This document shows, piece by piece, positions 35,710 through 44,125 of a stretch of DNA of 64,000 bases. A program made the position numbers and the translations under genes. Origin of the DNA: Mesorhizobium sp. L-8-3. GTDB lineage: Bacteria; Pseudomonadota; Alphaproteobacteria; Rhizobiales; Rhizobiaceae. Below the pieces are notes generated by a model. It worked only from the letters and a program-made list of their open reading frames with translations. It ran no database searches and had not been told where the DNA came from. Numbering within the stretch: position 1 is the stretch's first letter; every line of letters starts with the position of its first letter. Location: assembly GCF_016756615.1 (NCBI RefSeq), contig NZ_AP023262.1, forward strand, positions 7,503,501 to 7,567,500, written 5' to 3'.

Positions 35710-36600
35710 ATGCAGCGGTTTGTTCGATACCGTTCCCGGGCGGGTCTTGCCTCGGTTGCGGCGGCCGTCCTCTTGCTGGTCATGCAGCCGACCGATGCTG
35801 CCTGGTGGCTCGTCCGCATCCCGGGTGTCGCCGCGCTGCTGCTGGCTGCTGCGGCCGTCGCCATTCCGCCCGCTCCCCGAAGACCCACATGGCACGCGCC
35901 GCTGGGCCGACTGGCGATCGCGGCACTTTTCGCGCACATCCTGTCGGTGGTCGCGCAGGAGCCCGAAATCTGGCGATGGCTCTCGGCGGCCATGCCCGTC
36001 GAGATCGCGCTCGGGCTTGGCGCGGCGATCGCCCTGTCGATGACGCTGGCGGTACGGCGATCGCGAAGCCTGCGGCTGCGTGTCGGCCCGCCGGCGACAC
36101 TGGGTCTCCACCGCATCGCCGGCCTTGTCGCCTGCGCGGCCGCGGGGGCGCATGTGGCGCTCGTGGCGGGAAGCACATTCACAATCGTCTCGCTCGTGGC
36201 GTGCGGCGTGGCCATGCTGCTCGTAGCCGGCAATCCCGCCGAACGGCATCTGCCCGCGCTGATCGTGACACTCGGTTTGGGGACCGGCGCCGCGGCGGCG
36301 CTCGCAGCCGGGCCGCTTGCGCAAACCCGCCTCGCCGGCCTGCGCGCATCGACCGTCGATCACGCCGGTTTCTCGCATGGCGACCACGGCAGCATCGCCT
36401 GCACGACCTGCCATCACAATTTCGTCGACCGCAGCGGCAAGGAGAACTGCATCACGTGCCACAAGCGGCTCACGATCTCGGAACCGATGCGGGTCGACAG
36501 GATGTTCCACGCCTTCTGCGGCGAATGCCACCGGGAGGAGAAAGCGGCCGGCCGCAAGACCGGGCCGATCGATCATTGCATGGGGTGCCATGCAGATTGA
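35710..36600 (+). CDS. Membrane protein with C-terminal tetraheme cytochrome c domain
   Basis: 296 residues. The first 220 contain about six membrane helices. The C-terminal 75 carry four CxxCH heme sites: CTTCHH, CITCHK, CGECHR and CMGCHA. Spare histidines (DHAGFSHGDHG, MFHAFC, IDHCMG) suit bis-His ligation as in cytochrome c3/c7-type domains, placed on the periplasmic side. It presumably moves electrons between the quinone pool and a periplasmic partner, but no redox partner gene is adjacent and the pathway is unknown. Confidence 0.85.
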   Translation: MQRFVRYRSRAGLASVAAAVLLLVMQPTDAAWWLVRIPGVAALLLAAAAVAIPPAPRRPTWHAPLGRLAIAALFAHILSVVAQEPEIWRWLSAAMPVEIALGLGAAIALSMTLAVRRSRSLRLRVGPPATLGLHRIAGLVACAAAGAHVALVAGSTFTIVSLVACGVAMLLVAGNPAERHLPALIVTLGLGTGAAAALAAGPLAQTRLAGLRASTVDHAGFSHGDHGSIACTTCHHNFVDRSGKENCITCHKRLTISEPMRVDRMFHAFCGECHREEKAAGRKTGPIDHCMGCHAD

Positions 36601-36815
36601 GGCGATGCGCCGGCGCGATGGCAATGTGCCTTCGCGGTGTCACTGCACATAGTCCTGAATGAGGGGCTGCTCCGGCATTGCCGGGCGGTCGAGCACGGCG
36701 GCTAGGTCACGGCATAGATCCTCGGGTCGAGCCCGAGGATGACGAAGGCGCGGGGGATGCGTGAGGTGTCTCGGCCGGGATGGCGTGCCGGGCACGGCGC
36801 CCCGATGCGCGGGAA

Positions 36816-37901
36816 CTACCGGAAGTGCTTCGACAGCTTCAGGCCCTGGGCCTGGTAGTTGGAGGCGAGGTCGGCACCGTAGAGCGCCTTGGGCCGCGCC
36901 AGCATATGTTCGTAGACGAGGCGGCCGACGATCTGGCCGTGCTCGAGGATGAAGGGCACCTCGTGGCTGCGCACCTCGAGCACGGCCCGGCTGCCGGTGC
37001 CGCCCGCGGCGGAATGGCCGAAGCCGGGATCGAAGAAGCCGGCATAGTGGACGCGGAATTCGCCGACCAGCGGATCGAAAGGCGTCATCTCGGCGGCGTA
37101 GAGCGGCGGCACGTGCACGGCCTCACGCGAGACAAGGATGTAGAATTCGTCCGGGTCGAGCACCAGTTCGCCGGCGCCGCGATCATAGAGCGGCTCCCAG
37201 AAATCGAGCACGTCCTGGGCGGCCCGCTTGTCGACGTCGATCAGGCCGGTGTGATGCTTGCCTCGATAGCCAACCAGACCATCGGCGCCCCCGGTCAGGT
37301 CGATGGACAGCGCGATGCCGCCGCCGGAGATGTTGGGCTGTTCCGACGCGACCAGGGTTTCGTCTTGATGGAGAGCGCCGAGTTCAGCTTCGGTGAGTTG
37401 GGCCTTGCCCTTGCGGAACCTGACCTGCGACAGGCGTGAGCCGGTGCGGACCACGATCGGAAAGGTGCGCGGGCTGACCTCGATGAACAGCGGGCCGGTA
37501 TAGCCGGCGGGCATCTTGTCGAATTCCTGGCCGTGGTCGGTCATCACGCGGGTGAAGATGTCGAGCCGGCCGGTGGAGCTCTTGGGATTGGTGGACGCCG
37601 CGACATCGGCTGGCAGCGCCAGCGTTTCAAGCAGCGGCACGATATAGACGCAGCCTGTCTCCAGAACCGCGCCTGCTGTCAGGTCGATTTCGTGAAGCTT
37701 CAGCCTGTCCAGCTTGTCCGCGACCTTATGGCCGGGGCCAGGGAGAAAACTCGCGCGCACACGATACGCCTTCTCGCCCAGGCGCAGGTCGAGACTGGCA
37801 GGCTGGATCTGGTCGTTGTCGAGCGGACGGCGGAATGCGAGCGCGCCGGCGTCGAACAGAGCGGCGATCTCGTGATCGGGAAGAATGCCAGACTGACGCA
37901 A
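36816..37901 (-). CDS. dcd: 2'-deoxycytidine 5'-triphosphate deaminase (long alphaproteobacterial form)
   Basis: 361 residues, about twice the length of the E. coli enzyme. It has RQSGILPDHEIAAL at the N-terminus, QIQPASLDLRLGEKAYRVRA, STNPKSSTGRLDIFTRVMTD, and a second dUTPase-like half with HYAGFFDPGFGH. It converts dCTP to dUTP for thymidylate synthesis. The start is TTG (rc of 37899-37901) with AGGAG seven bases upstream; no ATG is available at the conserved N-terminus. Confidence 0.93.
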   Translation of the reverse strand: MRQSGILPDHEIAALFDAGALAFRRPLDNDQIQPASLDLRLGEKAYRVRASFLPGPGHKVADKLDRLKLHEIDLTAGAVLETGCVYIVPLLETLALPADVAASTNPKSSTGRLDIFTRVMTDHGQEFDKMPAGYTGPLFIEVSPRTFPIVVRTGSRLSQVRFRKGKAQLTEAELGALHQDETLVASEQPNISGGGIALSIDLTGGADGLVGYRGKHHTGLIDVDKRAAQDVLDFWEPLYDRGAGELVLDPDEFYILVSREAVHVPPLYAAEMTPFDPLVGEFRVHYAGFFDPGFGHSAAGGTGSRAVLEVRSHEVPFILEHGQIVGRLVYEHMLARPKALYGADLASNYQAQGLKLSKHFR

Positions 37902-37920
37902 GACGAACTCCTATACCAAG

Positions 37921-38115
37921 GCCTGAATACTGGCGTATTCAGGCGGCCTCAATCGCCGGCGCGGCCCATCCGGGCCGCTTGGCTTTCGCGCCAACGGGCG
38001 CGGCGCGCGGTCGCGCGCTCCAACGGTCGACAAGGTCGACCGTTGGCAATTACCCAATCACCTGGATGCTGGCGACCTCAATCGCCATAGCGGCCAATCC
38101 GCCCCGCATGACGTC
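37921..38115. repeat. Composite repeat region upstream of dcd and metZ
   Basis: GCCTGAATACTGGCGTATTCAGGC at 37921-37944 is a perfect 10-bp inverted repeat with a 4-bp loop. Two degenerate direct copies of a CTGGCG...CCTCAATCGCC...GCGGCC unit follow (about 37931-37985 and 38072-38115). The CCAACGGTCGAC palindrome lies between them. No gene is present. Confidence 0.65.
38020..38046. repeat. CCAACGGTCGAC palindrome, copy 3
   Basis: CCAACGGTCGAC (38020-38031), AAG, GTCGACCGTTGG (38035-38046), perfect 12-bp arms. It is preceded by GGTCGCGCGCTC, similar to the sequence before copy 2. Confidence 0.85.
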
Positions 38116-38203
38116 CGCACCAACATGCCTGGCACAAAGGGTCATGGACCTTTAATCACCGGCGCGATTGACGCAAGAACGCGCAAGGTCTAAAGGAGCC
38201 TTA

Positions 38204-38260
38204 TCCCGTGGTGATTTGCCGGTCGGCTTGCAGCCACGTTAAACAAGTCGCTAAAGGGCC
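38204..38260 (+). promoter_or_regulatory. SAM-II riboswitch upstream of metZ
   Basis: The segment begins CCCGTGGTGATTTG, has CGGCTTGCAGCCACG in the middle (pairing CGTGG with CCACG), then TTAAACAAGTCGCTAAAGG. This order of stem, U-rich loop and terminal GCUAAA pseudoknot is the alphaproteobacterial SAM-II consensus. It binds S-adenosylmethionine and lowers expression of methionine-synthesis genes. It sits about 60 bp before the metZ start and is followed by an intrinsic terminator. Confidence 0.93.
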
Positions 38261-38269
38261 GTGACGTGG

Positions 38270-38300
38270 ACCGGTTGCGACTTTCGCGGCCGGTTTTTTT
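38270..38300 (+). terminator. Intrinsic terminator in the metZ leader
   Basis: ACCGG (38270-38274) pairs with CCGGT (38290-38294) and GCGA with TCGC inside it. Seven T residues run from 38294 to 38300. It lies between the SAM-II aptamer and the metZ ribosome site, so SAM control here probably acts through premature termination. Confidence 0.85.
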
Positions 38301-38318
38301 GTGTCTGGAGATATGTCG

Positions 38319-39515
38319 ATGGCATCGCAAGGGAAGCGCAACTGGAAGCCGCAGACGGCACTTGTTCACGGCGGAACGACGCGGTCAGCCTTCGGCGAAA
38401 CGTCCGAGGCGATCTATCTGACCCAGGGCTTCGTCTATGACAGCTCCGAGGCGGCCGAGGCGCGTTTCAAGGGCGAAGAACCCGGCTTCATCTATTCCCG
38501 CTACGCCAATCCGACGGTCGACATGTTCGAGAAGCGCATGTGCGCGCTCGAAGGCGCCGAGGATGCGAGGGCGATGTCTTCAGGCATGGCGGCCGTGTCT
38601 GCCGCGCTTCTGTGCAGCGCCAGGGCCGGCGACCATGTGGTGGCGGCGCGCGCGCTTTTCGGCTCGTGCCGCTGGGTGGTCGAGACTTTGATGCCGCGAT
38701 ACGGCATCGAGACCACGCTCGTCGACGGCACCAGGCCCGAGGAATGGGAAAAGGCGGTCCGGCCGAACACCAGGCTGTTCTTCCTGGAAAGCCCGACCAA
38801 CCCGACGCTGGAGGTGATCGACATCGCCGCCGTGGCCAGGCTCGCCAACCAGATCGGCGCCAAGCTCATCGTCGACAACGTCTTCGCCACGCCGCTGCAG
38901 CAGAAGCCGCTGGAGCTCGGTGCCCATATCGTCGTCTATTCCGCCACCAAGCACATAGACGGCCAGGGCCGGTGTCTCGGCGGCGTCATCCTGTCGGACA
39001 AGAAGTGGATCGACGAGAACCTGCACGACTATTTCCGGCACACGGGCCCGAGCCTGTCGCCGTTCAACGCCTGGACCCTGCTGAAAGGGCTGGAGACGCT
39101 GCCGCTGCGCGTGCGCCAGCAGACGGAGAGCGCCGGCACGATCGCCGACCATCTCGCCGGCCACCCTGCCGTGGCACGCGTCATCTATCCGGGCCGGGCG
39201 GACCATCCGCAGGCCGACGTGATCCGGCGCCAGATGAGCGGCGGCTCGACGCTGATCTGCTTCGAGCTGAAGGGCGGCAAGAAATCGGCCTTCGCCTTCC
39301 AGAACACGCTCGACATCGTGCGGATCTCCAACAATCTCGGCGACGCCAAGAGCCTGGTGACGCATCCCGCGACCACGACGCACAAGAACCTCTCCGACGA
39401 AGCGCGCGCCGAACTCGGCATCGGGCCGGGCACGCTGCGCATCTCGGTGGGGCTGGAGGATGCCGGCGACCTCATTGCCGATATCGACGGCGCGCTCGCC
39501 GCGGCGCAACCATAG
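38319..39515 (+). CDS. metZ: O-succinylhomoserine sulfhydrylase
   Basis: 398 residues of the Cys/Met metabolism PLP family. Motifs are SRYANPTVDMFEKRM, LFFLESPTNPTLEVID, VVYSATKHIDGQGRCLGG with the Schiff-base lysine, and THPATTTHKNL. It makes homocysteine directly from O-succinylhomoserine and sulfide. GGAG at 38307-38310 is 8 bp from the ATG at 38319 (MASQGKRNWKPQ), better than the ATG at 38313. Control by the SAM-II riboswitch and terminator upstream fits methionine biosynthesis. Confidence 0.96.
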   Translation: MASQGKRNWKPQTALVHGGTTRSAFGETSEAIYLTQGFVYDSSEAAEARFKGEEPGFIYSRYANPTVDMFEKRMCALEGAEDARAMSSGMAAVSAALLCSARAGDHVVAARALFGSCRWVVETLMPRYGIETTLVDGTRPEEWEKAVRPNTRLFFLESPTNPTLEVIDIAAVARLANQIGAKLIVDNVFATPLQQKPLELGAHIVVYSATKHIDGQGRCLGGVILSDKKWIDENLHDYFRHTGPSLSPFNAWTLLKGLETLPLRVRQQTESAGTIADHLAGHPAVARVIYPGRADHPQADVIRRQMSGGSTLICFELKGGKKSAFAFQNTLDIVRISNNLGDAKSLVTHPATTTHKNLSDEARAELGIGPGTLRISVGLEDAGDLIADIDGALAAAQP

Positions 39516-39645
39516 GGGCAGCATCAGGGACGAAGCTCCAACGTCCTCGCCCCCGCTCCAACAGCAGGAATAGTGCTCGCCGCCGGAACGTTATCGGGCG
39601 GCGGGCAGGCAGCGTCTTCGACTGAAATCACTGCGATCGTTCGCA

Positions 39646-39906
39646 TCAAAGTCCGTCGGGCTGCTCGCCGAAGCCGAGCAGATAGGGCGGCTCCCGATAA
39701 GGCTCCTCTGCCGGCGCCGACACGATGCAGCGGCGAATGATGAGCAGGTTGCCGGCCTTCGGGTCCAGGCCGTGGCTGCGGAGCAGTTTCCTGACGGCGG
39801 CTTCCTGCCCCTCGCCCGAGACGACCGTCACCACCCGGCGTTCCATGGATGCAGGCGGTCTCGCCGCCTCGAGCGCGGCGAGACGCGATGTGATGGCGGC
39901 ACTCAT
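39646..39906 (-). CDS. Small hypothetical protein coupled to DUF5681 gene
   Basis: 86 residues (ITSRLAALEAARPP at the N-terminus, CIVSAPAEEPYREPPYLLGF at the end). Its ATG overlaps the stop of the upstream DUF5681 gene by 4 bp (39903-39906), so both are expressed together. This pair resembles the small genes found beside terminase genes in gene transfer agent or prophage clusters, but no phage gene is in the window. Confidence 0.65.
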   Translation of the reverse strand: MSAAITSRLAALEAARPPASMERRVVTVVSGEGQEAAVRKLLRSHGLDPKAGNLLIIRRCIVSAPAEEPYREPPYLLGFGEQPDGL

Positions 39907-40340
39907 TTCAAGCCGATCCTTTCCTCAAGCGCCGCGATACGCGCGACCAGTTCTCCCGTCTCGAGCGCCTTGCGCTGGGCGTCGAGCAGCCCGATCACAA
40001 GGGAGCCCTCCTCCAGCGACAGGACACCGGCGGCGACCTGCCTGTTGACGCTGGCGATGGCGGCAGCGAGTTCGCCGGCCCCGGCCATCTCGGGCAGGTC
40101 GAACGCGACCCGGGCGCCCCTGCGGGCCGGCCAGACGCGATCGAGGATGGCGCGGGCCGCCGACGTATCGCCACACTTTGCGCCATCGATCGTGGCGACC
40201 AGTATCGCCTCGGCCGACTGCTCACCCAGATGGTCGAGAATGGCCAGCTTCCTCGTTCGTGAACCCGGCGCCCTCCCCTTCGGGTTGCCGGACTGGCCCG
40301 GCTTGAACTGCGTCTTCCTGCTTCCTTCACGTGCCATCAT
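39903..40340 (-). CDS. DUF5681 domain protein
   Basis: 145 residues opening MMAREGSRKTQFKPGQSGNP then KGRAPGSRTRKLAILDHLGE. FKPGQSGNPKGR is the DUF5681 signature, a small basic motif often next to phage or GTA terminase genes. The rest is helical. AAGGAGATCG precedes the ATG. Without adjacent terminase or capsid genes it is probably an orphan relic, or a stand-alone nucleic-acid-associated protein. Confidence 0.75.
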   Translation of the reverse strand: MMAREGSRKTQFKPGQSGNPKGRAPGSRTRKLAILDHLGEQSAEAILVATIDGAKCGDTSAARAILDRVWPARRGARVAFDLPEMAGAGELAAAIASVNRQVAAGVLSLEEGSLVIGLLDAQRKALETGELVARIAALEERIGLK

Positions 40341-41007
40341 CGATCTCCTTCAGGGGCCAAAACGCTAAAGCGCGTCGCGATCTTTCGGATGCGCGTGACG
40401 CGCTTGAGGTGTCTGTTGTTGCGCACTGTCTTTGTTCCGAAACCGGTTCCCACTTTCGGGAGACATGCCTCAAGCCGAGCCGGGCGCTGCATGAGCGCCC
40501 GACGCGCTCCAGCGGCGACGCTCGCGCATCGTGCTTTCGGCATGCGTCCTGCAAAGAACAGGGAATTTGCAGGACAGCGGCCATTTCGGCGGGCCCTGCA
40601 ACAGCGCCCCTCGGGCCGGCCGGAAACTGGCTGCGACCACGGTTTCGGCAATCCTTCTGGACGCGCGCTGCGACGCTGTTTCCACGGCGGCGCAACGATC
40701 CCAGGTCGCGGGCTGAACGACGGACCGCCGCGATCAAAGCCCGGCGGGCATAGTTCTTCGAAAGTGACGCTGAAGGTCAGAAAATCGTCGGTCGTCGAAC
40801 AGTTGTCAAAGGAAATGTGACATGGTCAGCAAGAAGTGATCGGGCGGATCTACTACAGCGAAGAAACGGCATCCGGCCTACAGCGTATCGCTCCTCAAAA
40901 CGTCGGCGCGAGGTCCTTCAACAATGCGGTCAGACCGCGCCGAGGCCCGTCCCAGGCGGCGCCGTCCACCCGGTATCCGCCGCCACGAGCCAACCGAAGC
41001 GCCGGCC
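40341..41007. other. Intergenic region with rhizobial repeat sequence
   Basis: No supported gene in 667 bp. The first part (about 40364-40475) carries the rhizobial repeat type GCGCGTCGCGATCTTTCGGA, then TTTGTTCCGAAACCGGTTCC and CACTTTCGGGAGACATGC. It includes inverted segments such as TCCGAAA/TTTCGGG-like pairs. The rest has no codon signal despite long open frames on both strands. Confidence 0.5.
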
Positions 41008-41613
41008 TCAGTCGAAAGTGCGCGCCGCGAGCACGATGCGCGACAGCGCGGTGTAAAGCGTCAGTGCCGCGAAAGCCCAGGCGATCCATGCGAACCAGGA
41101 CGGGAACAGGCAGCACAGGGCGAAGACCAGGATGGTCTCCGTCGCCTCGGCGAGGCCTGTCGTGAAAAACAGCGACTTCGGCCCCCGGGCCTCGCTCGTC
41201 ATCTTGCGCTTCTCGGCCATCACCGCATAGGCAAGAAAACTCGAGCCGTTGATATAGAAGGAAAAGAGGAGGCCGGACGCGGCGAGCGCGTTGGCCGTGG
41301 GGTCGGCCAGGGCGAAGCCGAGCGGCACGGCGCCGTAGAAGACGAAGTCGAGCACGATGTCGAGATAGCCTCCGAGATCGGTCTTGCCGCGCCTCTTCGC
41401 CACGGCGCCGTCGAGCCCGTCGCCGAGGCGGCTGAGGAGCAGCAGGAGAAGCCCCGACACAAACAGGCCGGACGCGATCGCCGCCGCCGCGGCGAGACCG
41501 ACGAGGCAGGCGGCGACGGTGATCGCATTGGCCGAGACGCCGGCATCGGCCAATCGGCCGGCGACGACGTCCAGCATCGGGTCGAGTTTTCGCCGCGCCC
41601 ATCCGTCGAGCAT
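41008..41613 (-). CDS. CDP-alcohol phosphatidyltransferase family membrane protein
   Basis: 201 residues with about six membrane helices. The CDP-alcohol phosphotransferase motif is readable as LGDGLDGAVAKRRGKTDLGG followed by YLDIVLDF, supplying the D-G...G...D...D metal-binding residues. Such enzymes move a phospho-alcohol from a CDP-linked donor to a lipid or sugar acceptor. The acceptor is not deducible. GGAGGAAG precedes the ATG at 41613. Confidence 0.88.
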   Translation of the reverse strand: MLDGWARRKLDPMLDVVAGRLADAGVSANAITVAACLVGLAAAAAIASGLFVSGLLLLLLSRLGDGLDGAVAKRRGKTDLGGYLDIVLDFVFYGAVPLGFALADPTANALAASGLLFSFYINGSSFLAYAVMAEKRKMTSEARGPKSLFFTTGLAEATETILVFALCCLFPSWFAWIAWAFAALTLYTALSRIVLAARTFD

Positions 41614-41682
41614 GCTTCCTCCGCTGTCGTACCGGCCCGGGAATCGGAGCCGTTTCCTGGCGGCTCGATCCTTGAATTAAGT

Positions 41683-41731
41683 CCTGGAGCGGCGGGCGCA
41701 CCGGTGGAATTGGTGCGTCCGCCGCTCCAGG
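41683..41731. repeat. 20-bp-arm inverted repeat
   Basis: CCTGGAGCGGCGGGCGCACC (41683-41702) and GGTGCGTCCGCCGCTCCAGG (41712-41731) are complementary at 19 of 20 positions around a 9-bp loop. A second stem follows at once: GCATCGGA (41743-41750) with TCCGATGC (41781-41788), enclosing ATCCCGAAACCGG. Both lie between divergent genes and resemble rhizobial intergenic repeat modules. Confidence 0.75.
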
Positions 41732-41983
41732 CATTGCTTGTAGCATCGGATTCATCCCGAAACCGGTATTCGATTCCGGGTCCGATGCTCTGGTGCGGCC
41801 GACGGATCGACTGAACCGGTGCCGCCAACCCCGCAGGCGAACCGCCACATTGCGAGAGCCCGTTGTCGCTGCAGTCCACCCCGGCCTATGGAAGCAATCG
41901 ACGTCAAAATGCCGCTGATATGGTATGATTTTCCGCGTCGGCTGCAGGATCGGCCAGAATCACGGACCGGAGACGCAGAACTG

Positions 41984-42376
41984 ATGTATCAGGCGGTGAC
42001 GCGCAACATCGAGGTGAAGGTCGAGCCGTTCTATCTCGACGATCGTTCGGACCCTTCCGAGAACCGCTATGTCTGGGCCTATCGCATCACCATCGCCAAC
42101 CATTCCGACGACTTCGTCCAGTTGCTCACCCGCTACTGGCACATCACCGACGCGAAGGGTCGGGTCGAGGAAGTGCGCGGAGCCGGAGTCGTCGGCGAGC
42201 AGCCGGAACTGAACCCCGGAGACAGCTATCAGTATACGTCGGGCTGTCCGCTCACGACCCCTTCGGGCATCATGGTCGGCCGCTACACCATGCGCAACGA
42301 GCGCGGCGAGCTGTTCGACGTCGCGATTCCGGCCTTCTCGCTCGACATTCCGGGGCTCTCGCGGACGGTGAATTGA
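41984..42376 (+). CDS. apaG: ApaG protein
   Basis: 130 residues beginning MYQAVTRNIEVKVEPFYLDD. It has the ApaG core: YVWAYRITIANHSDDFVQLL, RYWHITDAKGRVEEVRGAGV and GEQPELNPGDSYQYTSGCPL. It forms a fibronectin-III-like fold with no known catalytic activity; E. coli mutants affect diadenosine tetraphosphate levels and cobalt resistance. The ATG at 41984 is the conserved family start. Confidence 0.94.
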   Translation: MYQAVTRNIEVKVEPFYLDDRSDPSENRYVWAYRITIANHSDDFVQLLTRYWHITDAKGRVEEVRGAGVVGEQPELNPGDSYQYTSGCPLTTPSGIMVGRYTMRNERGELFDVAIPAFSLDIPGLSRTVN

Positions 42377-42467
42377 CGCGGTCATCGGTTCGCCGGCAGG
42401 CGCCTGTCCATGAAAGTGCCGGCGGAAAGCCGTTGTGCTTCAGTCGGATGGCAGAATCGGCGACGCC

Positions 42468-43008
42468 GCGAATTGCCCCTCATCCGGCTGCCCGTCCTCC
42501 GCAGCAGCCGCGGAGGGTGGACCGGCACCTTCTCCCCGTTTACGGCTAGGGGATGCACATATTCTCTGCGGGCCAAGACGTTGGTTACGGCCACCGAGTC
42601 GCCTACTTGCCCGTGCCTTGTGGCCCTTGCACACGGGATACCCCTCATCCGACCTCGCTTCGCGAGGCCACCTTCTCCCACAAGGGGAGAAGGTCGGAGC
42701 CTGGCTTTGCCGGCTCTGCAAATCGCCAACGTCGACGATTGGCCGGAGCGCTCCTGCAAGCCTTGCCTTCTCCCCTTGTGGGAGAAGGTGGCCTCGCCCG
42801 CAAGGGCGAGGTCGGATGAGGGGTACCTCGCGATGTGTGCATGCACTAGCCGCTTGCGGGTCGCCGCCGGCTTCGCCAATCTTCAGCGTTGCCGATTGAG
42901 CGCCGTCATCGCGGCAGGCGGTCTTCTCTCCGCAATGCGGGGAGAAGGTGGCGGTCCACCCTCCGCGGCTGCTGCGGAGGACGGGCAGCCGGATGAGGGG
43001 CAATTCGC
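42468..43008. repeat. 541-bp mosaic repeat with 70-bp terminal inverted repeats
   Basis: Arms 42468-42537 and 42939-43008 are complementary at 69 of 70 positions. Inside lies a second inverted pair (about 42643-42693 against 42767-42822) built on CCCCTCATCCGACCTCGC and CCACCTTCTCCCACAAGGGG. The CTTCTCCCC/GGGGAGAAG modules are those of RIME-type rhizobial intergenic mosaic elements. It separates the convergent apaG and hslO genes. A related, shorter copy lies at 50304-50590. No coding capacity. Confidence 0.9.
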
Positions 43009-43038
43009 AGCGGTCAAAGATTGCCTCCAGAGGAAGCA

Positions 43039-44046
43039 TCACTCCGCCTTGGCGAACTCCGTGGGATCGAAGAGATATTCGGTCGAGCAGAACTCGCAAT
43101 TGACGCGGATGTTGCCGTTCTCGGTGCTCTCGACGATCTCCTCGGCGGTGAAGCTCTCGAGGATGCCGCGGATCTTCTCGCGCGAGCAGGAACATTCGTC
43201 GGCGACCGGGATGCCTGTGAAAACGCGCACGCCGTGCTCGTGGAAAAGCCGGTAGAGCAGCCGCTCGGCGCCGACCGTGGGATCGATGAGTTCGCTCGGC
43301 TCGATCGTCTCGAACAACGCAAGCAGTTCCTGCCAGGCATTGTCGGTGGGATCGTCGTCCTCATCGTCGTCACCGTTTCCGCCGGGCAGATCCGCGAGGC
43401 GCAGCCGTTCCGGCGCTTCGGGCAGGAACTGCGCCAGGATGCCGCCGGCCCGCCAATGTTCGTGTCCGGCGCCCTCGCCCGGCAGCCGCATCCTGGCCAC
43501 CGACAGGCGGACATCGGTCGGAATCTGCTCGGACTGGCGGAAATAGACGCGCGCCACATCCTCGAGCGAGGTGCCGTCGAGCGGCACGACGCCCTGGTAG
43601 CGTTGCGTATGAGCACCCTGGTCGATGGTGAGCGCCAGCACGCCCTTGCCGAGCAGATCCTTCGGCGAGGCCTCGCCTGCCGCCACGGCCGCCGCCAGAC
43701 GGTCCGCGTCGAAGCGCGCATAGGCGCGCAGCGCCCGCGGCGTCGCGAAATCGACGACCAGCATGTCGACCGGGCCGTCGGTGCGCGTCTGCAGGATGAA
43801 CTTGCCTTCGAATTTCAGCAGCGTGCCGAGCAGCACGGTCAGCACGGAGGCCTCGGCCAGGAGGCGCGCCACGGGCTCGGGATAGTCGTGGCGGCCGAGG
43901 ATCTGGTCGAGCATCGGTCCGAGCTGGACAATGCGGCCGCGCACGTCGAGCGGGCCGACCTCGAAAGGCACGACATGGTCGTCGCCGGCAAATCCGAATT
44001 CGCCGAGTTTGGGCTGCTGTTCAGTCACGATCGCGGTTTCCGGCAT
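43039..44046 (-). CDS. hslO: Redox-regulated chaperone Hsp33
   Basis: 335 residues. It has ARLLAEASVLTVLLGTLLKF, GPVDMLVVDFATPRALRAYA, ALTIDQGAHTQRYQGVVPLD, and the C-terminal zinc site ECSCSREKI with VNCEFCSTEY (Cys-x-Cys and Cys-x2-Cys). Oxidation of these cysteines releases zinc and activates the holdase in the cytoplasm. An acidic loop (GGNGDDDEDDDPTD) near residue 240 is an insertion common in rhizobial homologues. It follows argF on the same strand, with a hairpin (44126-44156) between. Confidence 0.94.
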   Translation of the reverse strand: MPETAIVTEQQPKLGEFGFAGDDHVVPFEVGPLDVRGRIVQLGPMLDQILGRHDYPEPVARLLAEASVLTVLLGTLLKFEGKFILQTRTDGPVDMLVVDFATPRALRAYARFDADRLAAAVAAGEASPKDLLGKGVLALTIDQGAHTQRYQGVVPLDGTSLEDVARVYFRQSEQIPTDVRLSVARMRLPGEGAGHEHWRAGGILAQFLPEAPERLRLADLPGGNGDDDEDDDPTDNAWQELLALFETIEPSELIDPTVGAERLLYRLFHEHGVRVFTGIPVADECSCSREKIRGILESFTAEEIVESTENGNIRVNCEFCSTEYLFDPTEFAKAE

Positions 44047-44125
44047 GGTTGTTCTCCGGCGCGCCGCGAGGGCATCTTCGAACGCCGTCCGCGTCCGGAA
44101 AGAACCTGCGCCACGCCATCTTTTT

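Noticed and set aside
40389..40820. 143-codon plus-strand frame upstream of the CDP-alcohol transferase gene
   Set aside because: It begins inside a rhizobial repeat and shows no domain or codon signal; the opposite strand has equally long open frames.
42650..42822. Possible CRISPR-like array of repeated blocks
   Set aside because: The blocks are inverted, few and of unequal spacing, with no cas genes; they fit RIME-type mosaic repeats.
42382..43255. Long open frames on both strands across the mosaic repeat
   Set aside because: They are produced by inverted GC-rich repeat modules and repeat themselves in the second copy near 50.4 kb.
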